From positions 19,320-83,319 of the forward strand of contig CAZEFI010000006.1 of assembly GCA_964511425.1 (NCBI GenBank): a stretch of DNA of 64,000 bases, written 5' to 3'. The DNA is from Bin55 sp964511425. GTDB taxonomy: Bacteria; Pseudomonadota; Gammaproteobacteria; Pseudomonadales; Azotimanducaceae. How positions within the stretch are numbered: position 1 is the first letter of the stretch; each line of letters opens with the position of its first letter. The notes beneath the pieces were generated by a model, which was not told the origin of the DNA, did not search any database, and saw nothing but the letters and a program-made list of their open reading frames with translations. Of the stretch, positions 53,109-63,354 are shown piece after piece. The translations under genes and the position numbers were made by a program.

Positions 53109-54031
53109 AAATTCCCTCGCGGGACAGTTTGCTGGCTGCTGTGCCACGTATTGCTCCCTATGTTCACAGAACACCGGTACATCAGTGTCAGACCTTAGAC
53201 AGACTAGTGGGTGCGGAACTGTTTTTCAAGTGTGAAAATTTTCAAAAGACAGGTGCATTTAAAGCCCGTGGAGCAGTGAACGTCATCATGCAACTAGCGT
53301 CCGACGTACGGTCCATTGTTACCCATTCTTCCGGAAACCATGGTGCTGCTATTGCCTGGGCTGCCGGATTGCGCGAAATGCAAAGCTTCGTTGTCGTACC
53401 AAAAGATGCTTCTCCGTTCAAACGTCGAAACATGGAACGATACGGTGCTACCTTGATTGATTGTGGTCCCGATCTCGCCAGTCGAGAAACCGAATTAGAA
53501 AAATTTCAGAAACAACAGAACGCCACGTTCATTCATCCGTACAACGATGACCGCATAATCGCTGGACAAGGCACTGCTTCATTGGAATTATTAGATAGGG
53601 TGCGAAAACTCGAACAGATATGGGTACCGGTAGGAGGTGGAGGGCTAGCGAGTGGCACTATCCTCGCAGGGAACGGAAATGTCGAGGTCATTTGCGCCGA
53701 ACCTGAGTTGGCGAGAGATGCCTTTTTATCGTTACAGACCGGAGTGCGACAACCACCGTTATCGCCACTAACTATCGCAGATGGTTTACGGTCGTCTTTA
53801 GGGGAAATCAACTTCAATATTCTTCAAGCTGCGAAAACGCAGGTAGCTTTAACGACGGAAGATTCGATCAAACGTGTGGTGGGGTTGGTGTTTGAAATGA
53901 TGAAAATAGCGATAGAACCGTCGGCGGCTGTCGTTATTGCAGCCATGCTAGACAATCCAACTATGGTAGGGAAGCGCGTCGGCGCGATATTGAGCGGTGG
54001 AAATGTTCCGTTTCGATCCTGTTTTGACTAA
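53105..54031 (+). CDS. PLP-dependent serine/threonine dehydratase or racemase-like enzyme
   Basis: The 308-aa protein is a fold-type II PLP enzyme. Lys53 in GAFKARGA should bind PLP, SSGNHG at 75-80 and the glycine loop GGGGLASG at 177-184 hold the cofactor, and a Ser/Gly-rich end (LSGGNVPF) completes the site. Threonine dehydratase, serine dehydratase and serine racemase share this pattern, and the short single-domain length excludes the regulated biosynthetic IlvA. The start is TTG at 53105, overlapping the glnS stop (TTGA), which implies coupling. The end overlaps the convergent small gene by four bases. Confidence 0.92.
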   Translation: MKIPSRDSLLAAVPRIAPYVHRTPVHQCQTLDRLVGAELFFKCENFQKTGAFKARGAVNVIMQLASDVRSIVTHSSGNHGAAIAWAAGLREMQSFVVVPKDASPFKRRNMERYGATLIDCGPDLASRETELEKFQKQQNATFIHPYNDDRIIAGQGTASLELLDRVRKLEQIWVPVGGGGLASGTILAGNGNVEVICAEPELARDAFLSLQTGVRQPPLSPLTIADGLRSSLGEINFNILQAAKTQVALTTEDSIKRVVGLVFEMMKIAIEPSAAVVIAAMLDNPTMVGKRVGAILSGGNVPFRSCFD

Positions 54032-54327
54032 GCTCGGGTACCTTTGACAGCAGAACTACCAAACATCCCAAGTTTCACGAAGCCAGTCATCGCATCCCCA
54101 TTCACTTCTACAGCAAACTCCAATGTCATCGGCATGGGTTGATTGATTTTTACAGACCAAGTTAGTTTATTTCCATCTACTTGGCCATCGGTAATTGGGG
54201 AGGACCCTTGAGTAATCGAGATATCTCCAGTAAATACATCACCATCGGCCTCAACGGATACTTCTGCTGTTTGTTTCCCCATTGGTGTATTTACTTCGAT
54301 GTTCCAAGTACCGTTAACTTCGCTCAT
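54028..54327 (-). CDS. Small beta-rich hypothetical protein
   Basis: The 99-aa product, MSEVNGTWNIEVNTPMGKQT at its start, is made of alternating short strands with Gly/Asp turns (GTWNIEV, TAEVSVEADGDVFTG, NKLTWSVKI, LEFAVEVNGDAMTGFVKLG). That pattern suggests a small antiparallel barrel. It has no signal peptide and no catalytic motif I can name. Its stop overlaps the stop of the dehydratase on the other strand by four bases, and it is divergent from the macroglobulin gene. It looks like a real conserved gene of unknown function. Confidence 0.72.
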   Translation of the reverse strand: MSEVNGTWNIEVNTPMGKQTAEVSVEADGDVFTGDISITQGSSPITDGQVDGNKLTWSVKINQPMPMTLEFAVEVNGDAMTGFVKLGMFGSSAVKGTRA

Positions 54328-54649
54328 TCTGTTCGTTTTATCCTAATTTTTGTGTGATTTTGAATTTGGAAAAGTGTATAGGGACGGTGGCGGGAACAGA
54401 GCAACTTTGTACCACACCAAGACGCTTTAAATTATACGAAGCCCTTGTGTACCAACTTCGATCCCCAATTACGTGTTAGTAGACGTTAGCAATAAATATC
54501 TCTTCGTTCAATGCTGAACTCGACCAAATTTTGACCACCGATTTTCGATTTATTAATGAACGATTTGAGTCAAATTGATTAACTCATGGTCGCGTTCTTC
54601 CCAAAAACTGTGATAATTTAAATTTCAAGCAGCGTTCTTGGATAAACAT
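54328..54649. promoter_or_regulatory. Divergent upstream region of the macroglobulin gene
   Basis: The gap of about 320 bases is AT-rich. On the plus strand an extended -10 element, TG-T-GATAAT at 54609-54617, lies 33 bases before the chosen ATG and is the best promoter candidate; no clear -35 goes with it. Nothing else is recognised here. Confidence 0.35.
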
Positions 54650-57600
54650 ATGCGACGAAAAAACGAAATTTCAAAAACATTAATCAAGATCGTATCTCTA
54701 TTTACGCTCTCTAGTTTCATCTGCTCCATAGTTGTTCCAGAAGAGTTGCAAGTAGCAAGAGTTTCCCCAGCTGGAGACGATGTACCTAGGAGGGCGAGCA
54801 TTGTCATTGAATTTAGTAAAGACATAGTAGCATTGGGTGATTCTTTATTCAATGTAGAAGACGTTCCAATCACCATTGTCCCTGCAGTCAAGTGTGAGTG
54901 GAATTGGGTCAAACGAAATGCCCTTACCTGTAATTTGTCCGATCGCTCCGTGCTCAAACTTGCGACCGAATACACCGTTACGATCAATCCTGGTATTACT
55001 ACCGAAGCAGGTGAGACTCTAACCAAACCTTACGTGCACAAGTTTGGTACGAAGCGACCAACGATTTACAACGTGCGAGTGGTAGCTTGGGCGGCTCCAA
55101 CGATTCCCATTTTAGAAGTGAGTTTTGACCAGTCTGTATATTGGAATTCGATTAAAGATAAGATTAAATTACGTACCGGTTCTATCGGTCAAACAGACTC
55201 GGTCGTGTGGTCTTACGAATACTACCAAAATCGCGCGTTCCAAAATGAATATTTCGGTATAGATCGCATCAGAGTGACCAATGACGAAGTCGCTTCACGG
55301 TCTTGGTTTGTGCTACCGCATCGGGGATTGAAAGGTGGTCAAGACATTTCAGTCCTACAGCTACCAGGTGTACGGTCTACCGCAGGAAACCTGTCTCACG
55401 AACAGGAACAAAGTTATCCATCTGTATCAAGAACATTTTCAGAGTTTCGCTTTCTTGGAATCGTATGTTTCGATCTTCGAGACAATGAAATCAAGAAGGT
55501 GACTAAAGTACAAAACATCCCGTTGGTGTTGTGCGCACCGGATCGTAACGTCTCATTGCTGTTTAGCACGCCACTAAAGCCAAAGACATTGAAATCATTG
55601 ATTGTGTCCAACCCACAGATGGCTAGTGCTTTCCCATCTCCTGCTTGGTCGCGAAATCCGTATTTTCATTTTCGCACAGCAGAACACACTCAACAAGTAG
55701 CGTACAAGATGCCCCAACCTCTCCAACCAAATACGACCTATGAGTTACGTTTTGGCGAGATCGACGAAGCAGTGGAGTCGGGAATGCCACCATTTCACGA
55801 TGTTTTTGGTCGTGAAATTCGAGGAATAAAACGAATCAACATTCAAACTGGACACTATCAACCTCGGGTTGACCTAAATCCATGGTTTTCGGTTGTAGAG
55901 CTGGATACAAATCCGACCATCCCGGTGATCAGTCGAAACGTCGACACGCTCAACGTGGAATATGTGAGCCTTGATGGCCGAGGAGCTCACGAGAATCAAT
56001 TACGAACGCTGAATATTCCCAAGGATGACAACACGTTACTAGTCCAAGATCTCGGCTTGCGTCAGGTACTCAACGGTTCTTCGGGCGCGATGCTGGGATT
56101 TATTCGCGCGACACCTAGATTCGAAGTCGCCCATGGGTCAGTAGAGCAGTCATTCTTTTCTCAGGCCACACCGTATCAAGTCTACTTTAAAGAAGGAGCA
56201 GTGAATACGTTAGTTTGGGTAACTGACATGCGGTCAGGAAAACCAGTCGAGGGAGCTCGTGTTGAACTATATTTAGCACTCCCTAAACATTTTGCGATAG
56301 CTCCATCGAATGCACTGACAACTACTACCGATGAAACTGGATTGGCGAAACTGGCCGGCAAACTAAGGTACAACGCCGATCAAGAAGCTTCTAGATATGG
56401 GATGTATCTCGATTGCGATGAACCAGAGTGTCGCGTAATCTGGGTAAAAGTAACAGGCGAACGAGGAATTGCGGTTTTACCGATCAATGCTTACACTGAA
56501 CTTGCACTTCCGAGAGATGCGAACGAAAAGCGGCGTACGTATAGATGGTACGCAGACGATTTGATTCGTCTCGTCGGGTGGGGTACCACTAGTCAAGGAG
56601 TGTATCACAAAGGTGATACAGTGAGATTTAAAGGGTATGTTCGAGATTGGTCGGACACGCACCTGCAGTTTCCTCCAAACGGAAGATATTCTCTGCATAT
56701 ACGAGGTCCTGACTGGAATGTGGTGTACTCTCAGGAAACGATAGAACTCAATGAATTCGGCGCATTTGAAGGCGAATTTAAGCTCTCTAAAGCCGCGACG
56801 ATGGGCGAATATCTTTTTGAACTTTCGTATGAGCACACACGAACGAACGAGTGGGATCCGCAAGCTCAGGGAATTCCGGAACTTACTATTGAGACTGACA
56901 TACATTTTTTCGTCAGCGACTTTACACCTAATCCAATTCGTGTCTCACAAGTAATCCATGGTGAAGAATTTCAGTTTAACGATCCGTTCCGGGTTACTAC
57001 TACTAGTGAATTTCACGCCGGTGGAGCTTTTCGAGATGCTAAAACCAGAGTAACCGTGTGGATCGAACCACAACAAATATCTTTTAACACTGATACCACG
57101 AAGGAGTTTCGGTTTAATCATTCTGATCGCCAGAACTGGGCAAACTTGTTGGATCGCGACACTACTTCAGATAAAAACGGCAACAGTGCAAGCTCGATTT
57201 CTCGACTACAAAGCAACGTTTATTATGGAACTCTTGCTGTAGAGTCTGCTGTTCAAACTGATCGTGGAAAATTCGTAACCGCTCGTTCTTCGGTCCGTTA
57301 CAGAGGAGTTGATCGGTACATAGGGTTGCTATCCCCTGATCACCGGATTCTCCGAGCGGGCGAACCTTCTACGATAGAGACGCTCGTTGTTTCTAAAGAC
57401 GGAAAACCAAAGGAAGGAGCACCCTATGAGGTTAGGGTGTATAAGCAAGTTCTTGTTTACCTAGGATCACCTAGTAGTTCGCCCCGAGCTTCGTATTCCC
57501 GAAATTACCAAAGTCGTTGGGAATTAGTCCATCGGTGCAGTGGTGAGTCGGCAGCTCAAGTTTCGTTATGCACGTTCACCTCTGAGACCCCTGGTCGATA

Positions 57601-60600
57601 TCTAGTGGAAGCGTCAGTACAAGATACAAATGGCAACTTTCATAAGTCTGATCTTAGTCTTTGGGTCATTAGTAGCGAACTTGTTCATTGGAAAGATGGC
57701 ACGAACGACGATAACAATTTCCTACAAATGTCCTGCGTCGAGAGCGAGTTACAAGTTGGCGAACACGTGAGATGCGTAGTCGAAAATCCCTTACCCAACG
57801 CTCCAGCTTTAATCACAATCGAACGTACTGGCGTCATTGATCAATTTGTGCAATGGTTCGACACGGGCAACCCGGTGATTGAGTTCGAAGTAAAGCCAGA
57901 TTACATGCCTGGTTTTTTCCTATCGGTCATTGTTGCATCACCGCGCGTGAAGGATAGTCGACCCAATATGGCAGATCCAGATTGGGTTGACACCGGTATT
58001 CCAAGTTATCAGATTGGTAATGCATCCTTTGATGTGACTGATCCAGGTCGAGATTTGATGATCGAAGTGAAACCAAATCGTACTAAGTTCGAACCTCGAG
58101 ACAAAGTGTCTCTAACGATTACTACGGATCGAAATGATCGTAAGTCGTTACCGGTGGAATATGCTGTGATTGTTCTTGATGAGGCAGTCCTTGACTTGAT
58201 CACAGCGCGGACCTCATATTTTGATCCCTCAGATGCGTTTGATCACTTCGGCAATTTAGGAGTAACGAACTACTCTTTGATTCATAATTTAGTCGGATTT
58301 GGGACTCGAGAAGAATCATCCGACGAAATGGAAGAAATGGAAGAAATCGTAACAACAGGAACGTACATGCCAGTAAGCGATCCGACAGTACTTCAAGTTG
58401 TCGGGCGTGAGTTAACCGACGAATTTCGTACGATTGAACGATTTGTTGCATATTGGAACCCGTCTGTTGTTGCTGAGAACGGGCGCGCCAAACTCTCGTT
58501 CAAGTTGCCGGACAACTTGACATCTTGGCGCGTGCTAGTGCTTGCTGCGAGTTCAGACAATCGCTTCGGTTTTGCACAAACCTCCATTGTCGCTACAAAA
58601 GACACAGAGATTAGGCCGATGATCCCGAATGTAGTATCGGAAAATGACACATTTGAGGTAGGAGTGTCGATCTTCAACCGCGCTGAACGGAAACGTACGC
58701 TTGATGTTAAACTTATCGCGACGGGTCTCCTCGCCGATCCTAGAGGTGCCGAACTTATCGAGACAATCTCCCTTGCCCCGTACGAGCGTAAGACTGTTTC
58801 TTACTCTCTTCAAGCGGGATCACTTTCATTCACTGCAGACCATTCCAATACTAACGAAAAAATTGAATTGGTAGCGCGCGCAGGTGATAGCGTAGACCGT
58901 GATAGTTTGTACGTTGACATTCCTGTACGTGCGGCGAGGGTGAAAGTAACTAGTGTGGACTACGGAATTTTGGACGAGGGTATAACGAGGATTCCCTTCA
59001 CAACCCCACCGCTCCTGCAGAATACAACAGGCTCGGTTTCCGTTGACATCTCAACGCAGGATCTGGGGAGTTTGGAAGGAGTTTTTGAATATGCGAGTTC
59101 CTATCCTTACAGTTGCTGGGAGCAAAAGATTTTTCGAGCAGTGATAGCATTACAAGTAAAAAGTCTCGAGTCTCACACAAAGCACCAAAACACGAATTGG
59201 ATTGAACCGGAAGAGATAATCAGTTCGGTGTTAGATTCAGCGAGTGATTATCAAGCACCTAACGGAGGTATGGCGTTCTTCGTACCTTCAGATGAATATG
59301 TCAGTGCCTATCTCTCAGCATTTACCGCGCTAGCGTTTTCCTGGTTTGAAAAATCGGGATATGAACTTAATTCAATGGTAGTTGAGCGATTGCATGAGTA
59401 TTTGCGAGAAGTATTGAAAGAGTCCGAGAGCTTTGCTTTGGGAAATAGCAGCGCACAAGCAACCATTCGAGCGATTGCATTGCATGCACTATCCAGTTCT
59501 GGCAACCTTTCTCCCGCCGATTTCCTGCGACACACAAACGAACTTCAGAGTATGAACCTGTTCGGCCTAGCCCATTTACTTATGGCCTCGATTAATGTCG
59601 ACAATGCTGAAACGATAACGGAGCAAGCGTTCGAAAGCATAATGAATAGAAGGACTCTTGTAGATGGGAGCGTGGAATTTGTCGAGAATCTACCTACGAT
59701 TTATAACCTTATTCTTTCTTCTCCTGCTCGATCTAACTGCGTGGTATTAGAAGCACTGTCTAGGTACTCGCAAGTAGCACCGGAACGCGTAGAACGCGAC
59801 GAATTGTTTCCACTTACACGGTCAATCATGTCCTTCCGCGGAAACCGTTCGCGGTGGTCTAACACGCAGGAAAACGTGTATTGTGTGAACGCACTTATGA
59901 CCTACACGGACTATTTCGAAGAAGAAACAAATTTAGTCTCTTCAATAAACCTAGAGAATAGTGATGGCAGTATGGTGACCATTGCGTCTGGTTTGCAATT
60001 GGGAAGTGCTGTGAAAAGTCACAGATTGGTGCACTCTTTAGCTTCAATGGTCGCTGAAACACGCGGGGACATAGCGATAGAAAGAAACGGAACAGGAAAT
60101 GGTTTCTACACGGTGGAGTTATCTTACTTTGTTGATGCGGACACCGAAATGACTCGATTGTCCGGGTTTGAATTGAATCGTGAATACTTAGTGAAACGTG
60201 ACGGAGAGTGGCGTCGATTAGATGCAACTGAAAAGGTTGTGCACGGCGACATTATCACTGTAAATTTATTCCTAAACGTACCTTCAACCCGCTATCATGT
60301 TGTCGTAGATGACACAGTCCCTGGCGGTATAGAACCCGTGAGCAGAATCTTAGATACAGATTCCTTGGTCGATTTGAGAGGAGAAAACCGGCTCTCAAGC
60401 AACAGCGCTTGGTTTTCAGAGTTTAAAAATGCACGTGGTAATCCGTGGCCATTCTACCACACTGAAAAAGGACACGCCAACGTCAGATTTTTTGCTGAAC
60501 GCGTACGACCTGGAAAGTATCGATTGTCTTGGGTGGGACAGGCGATCTCTTCAGGAGAGTTTCACGTTGTACCGGCACACGTGGAAGAAATGTATCGACC

Positions 60601-60649
60601 TGAGATATTTGGGAAGTCGACATCGCGCGTGCTACAAATCAATCGGTAA
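54650..60649 (+). CDS. Bacterial alpha-2-macroglobulin-like protein
   Basis: The roughly 1999-aa protein has an N-terminal signal (hydrophobic to about residue 30) and a series of beta-sandwich macroglobulin domains. PSVVAENGRAKLSFKLPDNLTSWRV at about 1265-1290 marks the alpha-2-macroglobulin core. The thioester motif is present as CWEQ (Cys near residue 1489) in SYPYSCWEQ, followed by the helical thioester domain. Such proteins trap attacking proteases in the periplasm or at the surface. There is no proper lipobox, so it may be soluble or anchored by the signal, and the usual partner pbpC is absent. An odd acidic insert near residue 1225 ends in EEIVTTGTYM. A TTG four codons upstream (54638) is a possible start; ATG 54650 is preferred. 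Confidence 0.93.
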   Translation: MRRKNEISKTLIKIVSLFTLSSFICSIVVPEELQVARVSPAGDDVPRRASIVIEFSKDIVALGDSLFNVEDVPITIVPAVKCEWNWVKRNALTCNLSDRSVLKLATEYTVTINPGITTEAGETLTKPYVHKFGTKRPTIYNVRVVAWAAPTIPILEVSFDQSVYWNSIKDKIKLRTGSIGQTDSVVWSYEYYQNRAFQNEYFGIDRIRVTNDEVASRSWFVLPHRGLKGGQDISVLQLPGVRSTAGNLSHEQEQSYPSVSRTFSEFRFLGIVCFDLRDNEIKKVTKVQNIPLVLCAPDRNVSLLFSTPLKPKTLKSLIVSNPQMASAFPSPAWSRNPYFHFRTAEHTQQVAYKMPQPLQPNTTYELRFGEIDEAVESGMPPFHDVFGREIRGIKRINIQTGHYQPRVDLNPWFSVVELDTNPTIPVISRNVDTLNVEYVSLDGRGAHENQLRTLNIPKDDNTLLVQDLGLRQVLNGSSGAMLGFIRATPRFEVAHGSVEQSFFSQATPYQVYFKEGAVNTLVWVTDMRSGKPVEGARVELYLALPKHFAIAPSNALTTTTDETGLAKLAGKLRYNADQEASRYGMYLDCDEPECRVIWVKVTGERGIAVLPINAYTELALPRDANEKRRTYRWYADDLIRLVGWGTTSQGVYHKGDTVRFKGYVRDWSDTHLQFPPNGRYSLHIRGPDWNVVYSQETIELNEFGAFEGEFKLSKAATMGEYLFELSYEHTRTNEWDPQAQGIPELTIETDIHFFVSDFTPNPIRVSQVIHGEEFQFNDPFRVTTTSEFHAGGAFRDAKTRVTVWIEPQQISFNTDTTKEFRFNHSDRQNWANLLDRDTTSDKNGNSASSISRLQSNVYYGTLAVESAVQTDRGKFVTARSSVRYRGVDRYIGLLSPDHRILRAGEPSTIETLVVSKDGKPKEGAPYEVRVYKQVLVYLGSPSSSPRASYSRNYQSRWELVHRCSGESAAQVSLCTFTSETPGRYLVEASVQDTNGNFHKSDLSLWVISSELVHWKDGTNDDNNFLQMSCVESELQVGEHVRCVVENPLPNAPALITIERTGVIDQFVQWFDTGNPVIEFEVKPDYMPGFFLSVIVASPRVKDSRPNMADPDWVDTGIPSYQIGNASFDVTDPGRDLMIEVKPNRTKFEPRDKVSLTITTDRNDRKSLPVEYAVIVLDEAVLDLITARTSYFDPSDAFDHFGNLGVTNYSLIHNLVGFGTREESSDEMEEMEEIVTTGTYMPVSDPTVLQVVGRELTDEFRTIERFVAYWNPSVVAENGRAKLSFKLPDNLTSWRVLVLAASSDNRFGFAQTSIVATKDTEIRPMIPNVVSENDTFEVGVSIFNRAERKRTLDVKLIATGLLADPRGAELIETISLAPYERKTVSYSLQAGSLSFTADHSNTNEKIELVARAGDSVDRDSLYVDIPVRAARVKVTSVDYGILDEGITRIPFTTPPLLQNTTGSVSVDISTQDLGSLEGVFEYASSYPYSCWEQKIFRAVIALQVKSLESHTKHQNTNWIEPEEIISSVLDSASDYQAPNGGMAFFVPSDEYVSAYLSAFTALAFSWFEKSGYELNSMVVERLHEYLREVLKESESFALGNSSAQATIRAIALHALSSSGNLSPADFLRHTNELQSMNLFGLAHLLMASINVDNAETITEQAFESIMNRRTLVDGSVEFVENLPTIYNLILSSPARSNCVVLEALSRYSQVAPERVERDELFPLTRSIMSFRGNRSRWSNTQENVYCVNALMTYTDYFEEETNLVSSINLENSDGSMVTIASGLQLGSAVKSHRLVHSLASMVAETRGDIAIERNGTGNGFYTVELSYFVDADTEMTRLSGFELNREYLVKRDGEWRRLDATEKVVHGDIITVNLFLNVPSTRYHVVVDDTVPGGIEPVSRILDTDSLVDLRGENRLSSNSAWFSEFKNARGNPWPFYHTEKGHANVRFFAERVRPGKYRLSWVGQAISSGEFHVVPAHVEEMYRPEIFGKSTSRVLQINR

Positions 60650-60660
60650 ACCGCGCGGTT
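60649..60660. repeat. 12-base palindrome at the end of the macroglobulin gene
   Basis: AACCGCGCGGTT is a perfect palindrome that starts on the last base of the macroglobulin stop codon, in the 119-base gap shared with the convergent lon gene. No T-run follows on either strand, so a terminator function is not supported. Confidence 0.35.
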
Positions 60661-60768
60661 AGTACTCAATCCTCCTTTACGAGAGCTGGGTCGTCCGCAT
60701 CTACCTTTTACGACAAACTTGCGTGAACACAGCTAATTTAAACAGTCTGAGTGTTGTGGAGTTTTAGT

Positions 60769-63087
60769 TCAAAGGTTTGGAATCGCGATCTTCACGACAT
60801 CCGTAAGTGTCTCGACCAAACTGATCTGCATATCTTCGCGTACAGACGAAGGGAGTTTTTCCAGTTCGGACTCGTTGTCTTTGGGAAGGATCACGTGTTT
60901 GATCCCAGAGCGATGAGCAGCAAGAATTTTTTCACGCACGCCACCAACGGGTAAAACTAATCCTGAAAGAGTAAGCTCTCCGGTCATCGCGATGTCGTCG
61001 CGCACAATCTTTGAACTGTAAGCGCTAGCAAGCGCGGTAGCCATAGTAATTCCCGCGGAAGGTCCATCCTTTGGAACCGCGCCTGCAGGGATGTGAATGT
61101 GTACTCCGGATTGCTCAATGGCTTCGCGATCAATATGCAATTGATCTGCAACGGACCAAATATAACTTCGTGCTGCTTTCGCCGATTCTTGCATCACTTG
61201 ACCAACGTGACCAGTGATGGTTACTTTGTCGTCTTTCGAGGTTAAAGACGCTTCAACATAGAGCACATCACCACCTGCTTCCGTCCAAGCTAGTCCTGTT
61301 GCAACTCCATTGGTAAGAGTCCGTCGATTTCTGTCTTCTCGAAATTTTTCGGGACCTAGTAACTCGACGATGTTGTCAACGTTTAAATTTCCCCGAGAGG
61401 TCTCTTCGAGAAGGCTGTTTTTGGCTCGTTTCCGAGCAATGCTTTCAATTGTTCTTTCCAAGTTTCGCACGCCAGCTTCGCGTGTGTATCGACGTACCAC
61501 ATGTTTAAGACCCGCGTTAGTGAATTTCATTTGAGGTTCTTGCAAACCAGCGTTTAAGGTTTGGCGAGGTATTAAGAATCTTCGGGCGATTTCGATTTTT
61601 TCTAATTCACTATATCCTGTCAATTCAATGACCTCTAAGCGATCTAGTAGTGGTCTCGATATGCCTTCAAGGTTGTTAGCCGTAGTGATAAAAAATACTT
61701 TGGAGAGGTCGAATGGTAGGTTCAGGTAGTTGTCTCGAAATTCAACATTTTGTGCGGGGTCGAGCACCTCCATCAATGCTGCCGACGGATCTCCTCGAAA
61801 GTCACTTCCCAACTTATCGAGTTCGTCCAACATCAAAACTGGGTTACGAACCCCGCATCTTCGAATCGCTTGAATAATGCGACCGGGCATTGACCCAATA
61901 TAGGTTCGACGATGACCGCGCAATTCGGCTTCATCGTGTAAACCACCCAGGCTCATCCGTTCAAATTTGCGTCCCATCGCTCGCGCGATTGATTGTCCAA
62001 GAGATGTTTTACCAACCCCCGGTGGGCCGACAAAACAAAGAATGGATGCTTTCGCCTCTGGATTAAGTTTTAAAACGGCTAGGGACTCGAGAATTCGGTC
62101 TTTAACGTCTTCTAAACCAAAGTGATCTTCTTCCAAGATTTCTTTAGCGTGGCTCAATTCTAAATTGTCTTCCGTGACAATATTCCAAGGTAATTCGGCG
62201 ACCAACTCCAAGTAACTTCGAGACACTTGGAAATCAGAAGCGTGAGGTGACATCCGTGCGAGTCGGCGTAGTTCTCGATCAACTTCCTTTTTCGCGTTTT
62301 CCGGTATGTTCGATTGTCGTAATTGCTCTTTAAGTTCAGCGATCTCATCATCGTTTTCGCCCTCACCCAATGCCTGTTCTATTGCACGTTTCTGTTGTCT
62401 CAGTAAGTGTTCTCGTTGCTGTTGTTCCATTCCCTCGTGGGCAGAACTTTGAATTTCGAGTTGAATTTCGGCGATTGACAATTCGTTCTTGAGGACTTCC
62501 AAAACATAGTCCATGAGTTTGTCGACTTGGTCAATTTCAAGAATTTCTTGTGCTTGTTCTAAGTGAAGATGTTTCGCGTAGGATGCGATACGATACATCT
62601 GCGTAATAGGGTTCTTGTACTGCCCGACGAATTGTTGATAGACTTGTTCACTCTTATCCGGGTTGAGTACGCTTGCGATCTTTTGTGCGTATTCCAACGC
62701 TGTGGCGTGAGTAGCAACCGCATTTGCACTCACCTTGGGAAAGACATCGGCCAGATTGGTTAACTGGGTGTATTGCGCGGACATATACTCTTTTTTGTTG
62801 TACACCCGCTGTATTTGTACGCGATGTTGCGCTTCCGCAATAACTTGTGCGCCCGAATTACGCTTATCTACGCGCTTGATAGTACACAGTGAGCCTATCG
62901 CATATAGGTCTTGTTTGACCGGGTCTTCCATCTCTGCATCGCGTTGCAGAACAGTCAGAATTGTGTGATCTGATTCCCAAGCCTTATTCACGGCGCGAAG
63001 CGACTTTTCCCGGCCGACTGCAATGGGTGCGATCTGCCCAGGATAAATCACCAAGTTTTTAAGTGGTAAAACAGGTGCAACTGCCAT
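60769..63087 (-). CDS. lon: ATP-dependent Lon protease
   Basis: The 772-aa protein has the complete Lon plan. It has an N-terminal substrate domain (1-200), a coiled-coil stretch (about 215-275), and an AAA+ module with Walker A GPPGVGKT at 354-361 and Walker B PVLMLDELDKLG at about 416-427. The protease domain carries the Ser677-Lys720 dyad in PKDGPSAG and GGVREKILAAH. It degrades damaged and regulatory proteins in the cytosol. The length is close to the family norm. It is transcribed alone, convergent with the macroglobulin gene. There is no obvious Shine-Dalgarno sequence before the ATG. Confidence 0.97.
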   Translation of the reverse strand: MAVAPVLPLKNLVIYPGQIAPIAVGREKSLRAVNKAWESDHTILTVLQRDAEMEDPVKQDLYAIGSLCTIKRVDKRNSGAQVIAEAQHRVQIQRVYNKKEYMSAQYTQLTNLADVFPKVSANAVATHATALEYAQKIASVLNPDKSEQVYQQFVGQYKNPITQMYRIASYAKHLHLEQAQEILEIDQVDKLMDYVLEVLKNELSIAEIQLEIQSSAHEGMEQQQREHLLRQQKRAIEQALGEGENDDEIAELKEQLRQSNIPENAKKEVDRELRRLARMSPHASDFQVSRSYLELVAELPWNIVTEDNLELSHAKEILEEDHFGLEDVKDRILESLAVLKLNPEAKASILCFVGPPGVGKTSLGQSIARAMGRKFERMSLGGLHDEAELRGHRRTYIGSMPGRIIQAIRRCGVRNPVLMLDELDKLGSDFRGDPSAALMEVLDPAQNVEFRDNYLNLPFDLSKVFFITTANNLEGISRPLLDRLEVIELTGYSELEKIEIARRFLIPRQTLNAGLQEPQMKFTNAGLKHVVRRYTREAGVRNLERTIESIARKRAKNSLLEETSRGNLNVDNIVELLGPEKFREDRNRRTLTNGVATGLAWTEAGGDVLYVEASLTSKDDKVTITGHVGQVMQESAKAARSYIWSVADQLHIDREAIEQSGVHIHIPAGAVPKDGPSAGITMATALASAYSSKIVRDDIAMTGELTLSGLVLPVGGVREKILAAHRSGIKHVILPKDNESELEKLPSSVREDMQISLVETLTDVVKIAIPNL

Positions 63088-63301
63088 CTAATGTACGTCT
63101 ATTTTTGATTTGATCATCACCAATTAAATAAGGGCATTCATAGTGAATTCAACCCGACTTCGCCCGATTGCAAGAGGTCAGGTAAGTTAGAAGTCAAAGA
63201 TTTGAACCCAGACTTCTCCTCTATAGATGATTTTAAATGATTTTTGGAAATACTTATTGCGTCGATGGTGTTTTGATTCGCATTGATCTCTGCTGTTTAG
63301 A

Positions 63302-63354
63302 CACAAAAAAAGAGGGTAGTGTACCAGTTTGAAGTTATAACTATAATATAGTAC
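63302..63354 (+). mobile_element. Probable left end region of the IS605-type element
   Basis: The bases just before tnpB hold the palindrome AGTTATAACT (63333-63342) and an overlapping TATAAT-type -10 box. The exact element border cannot be fixed without the right end. Between here and lon I see no gene. Confidence 0.3.

Noticed and set aside
63170..63215. tRNA-like T-arm (GGTTCAAATC on the minus strand)
   Set aside because: The five-base T stem does not pair and no anticodon or acceptor arm is present.
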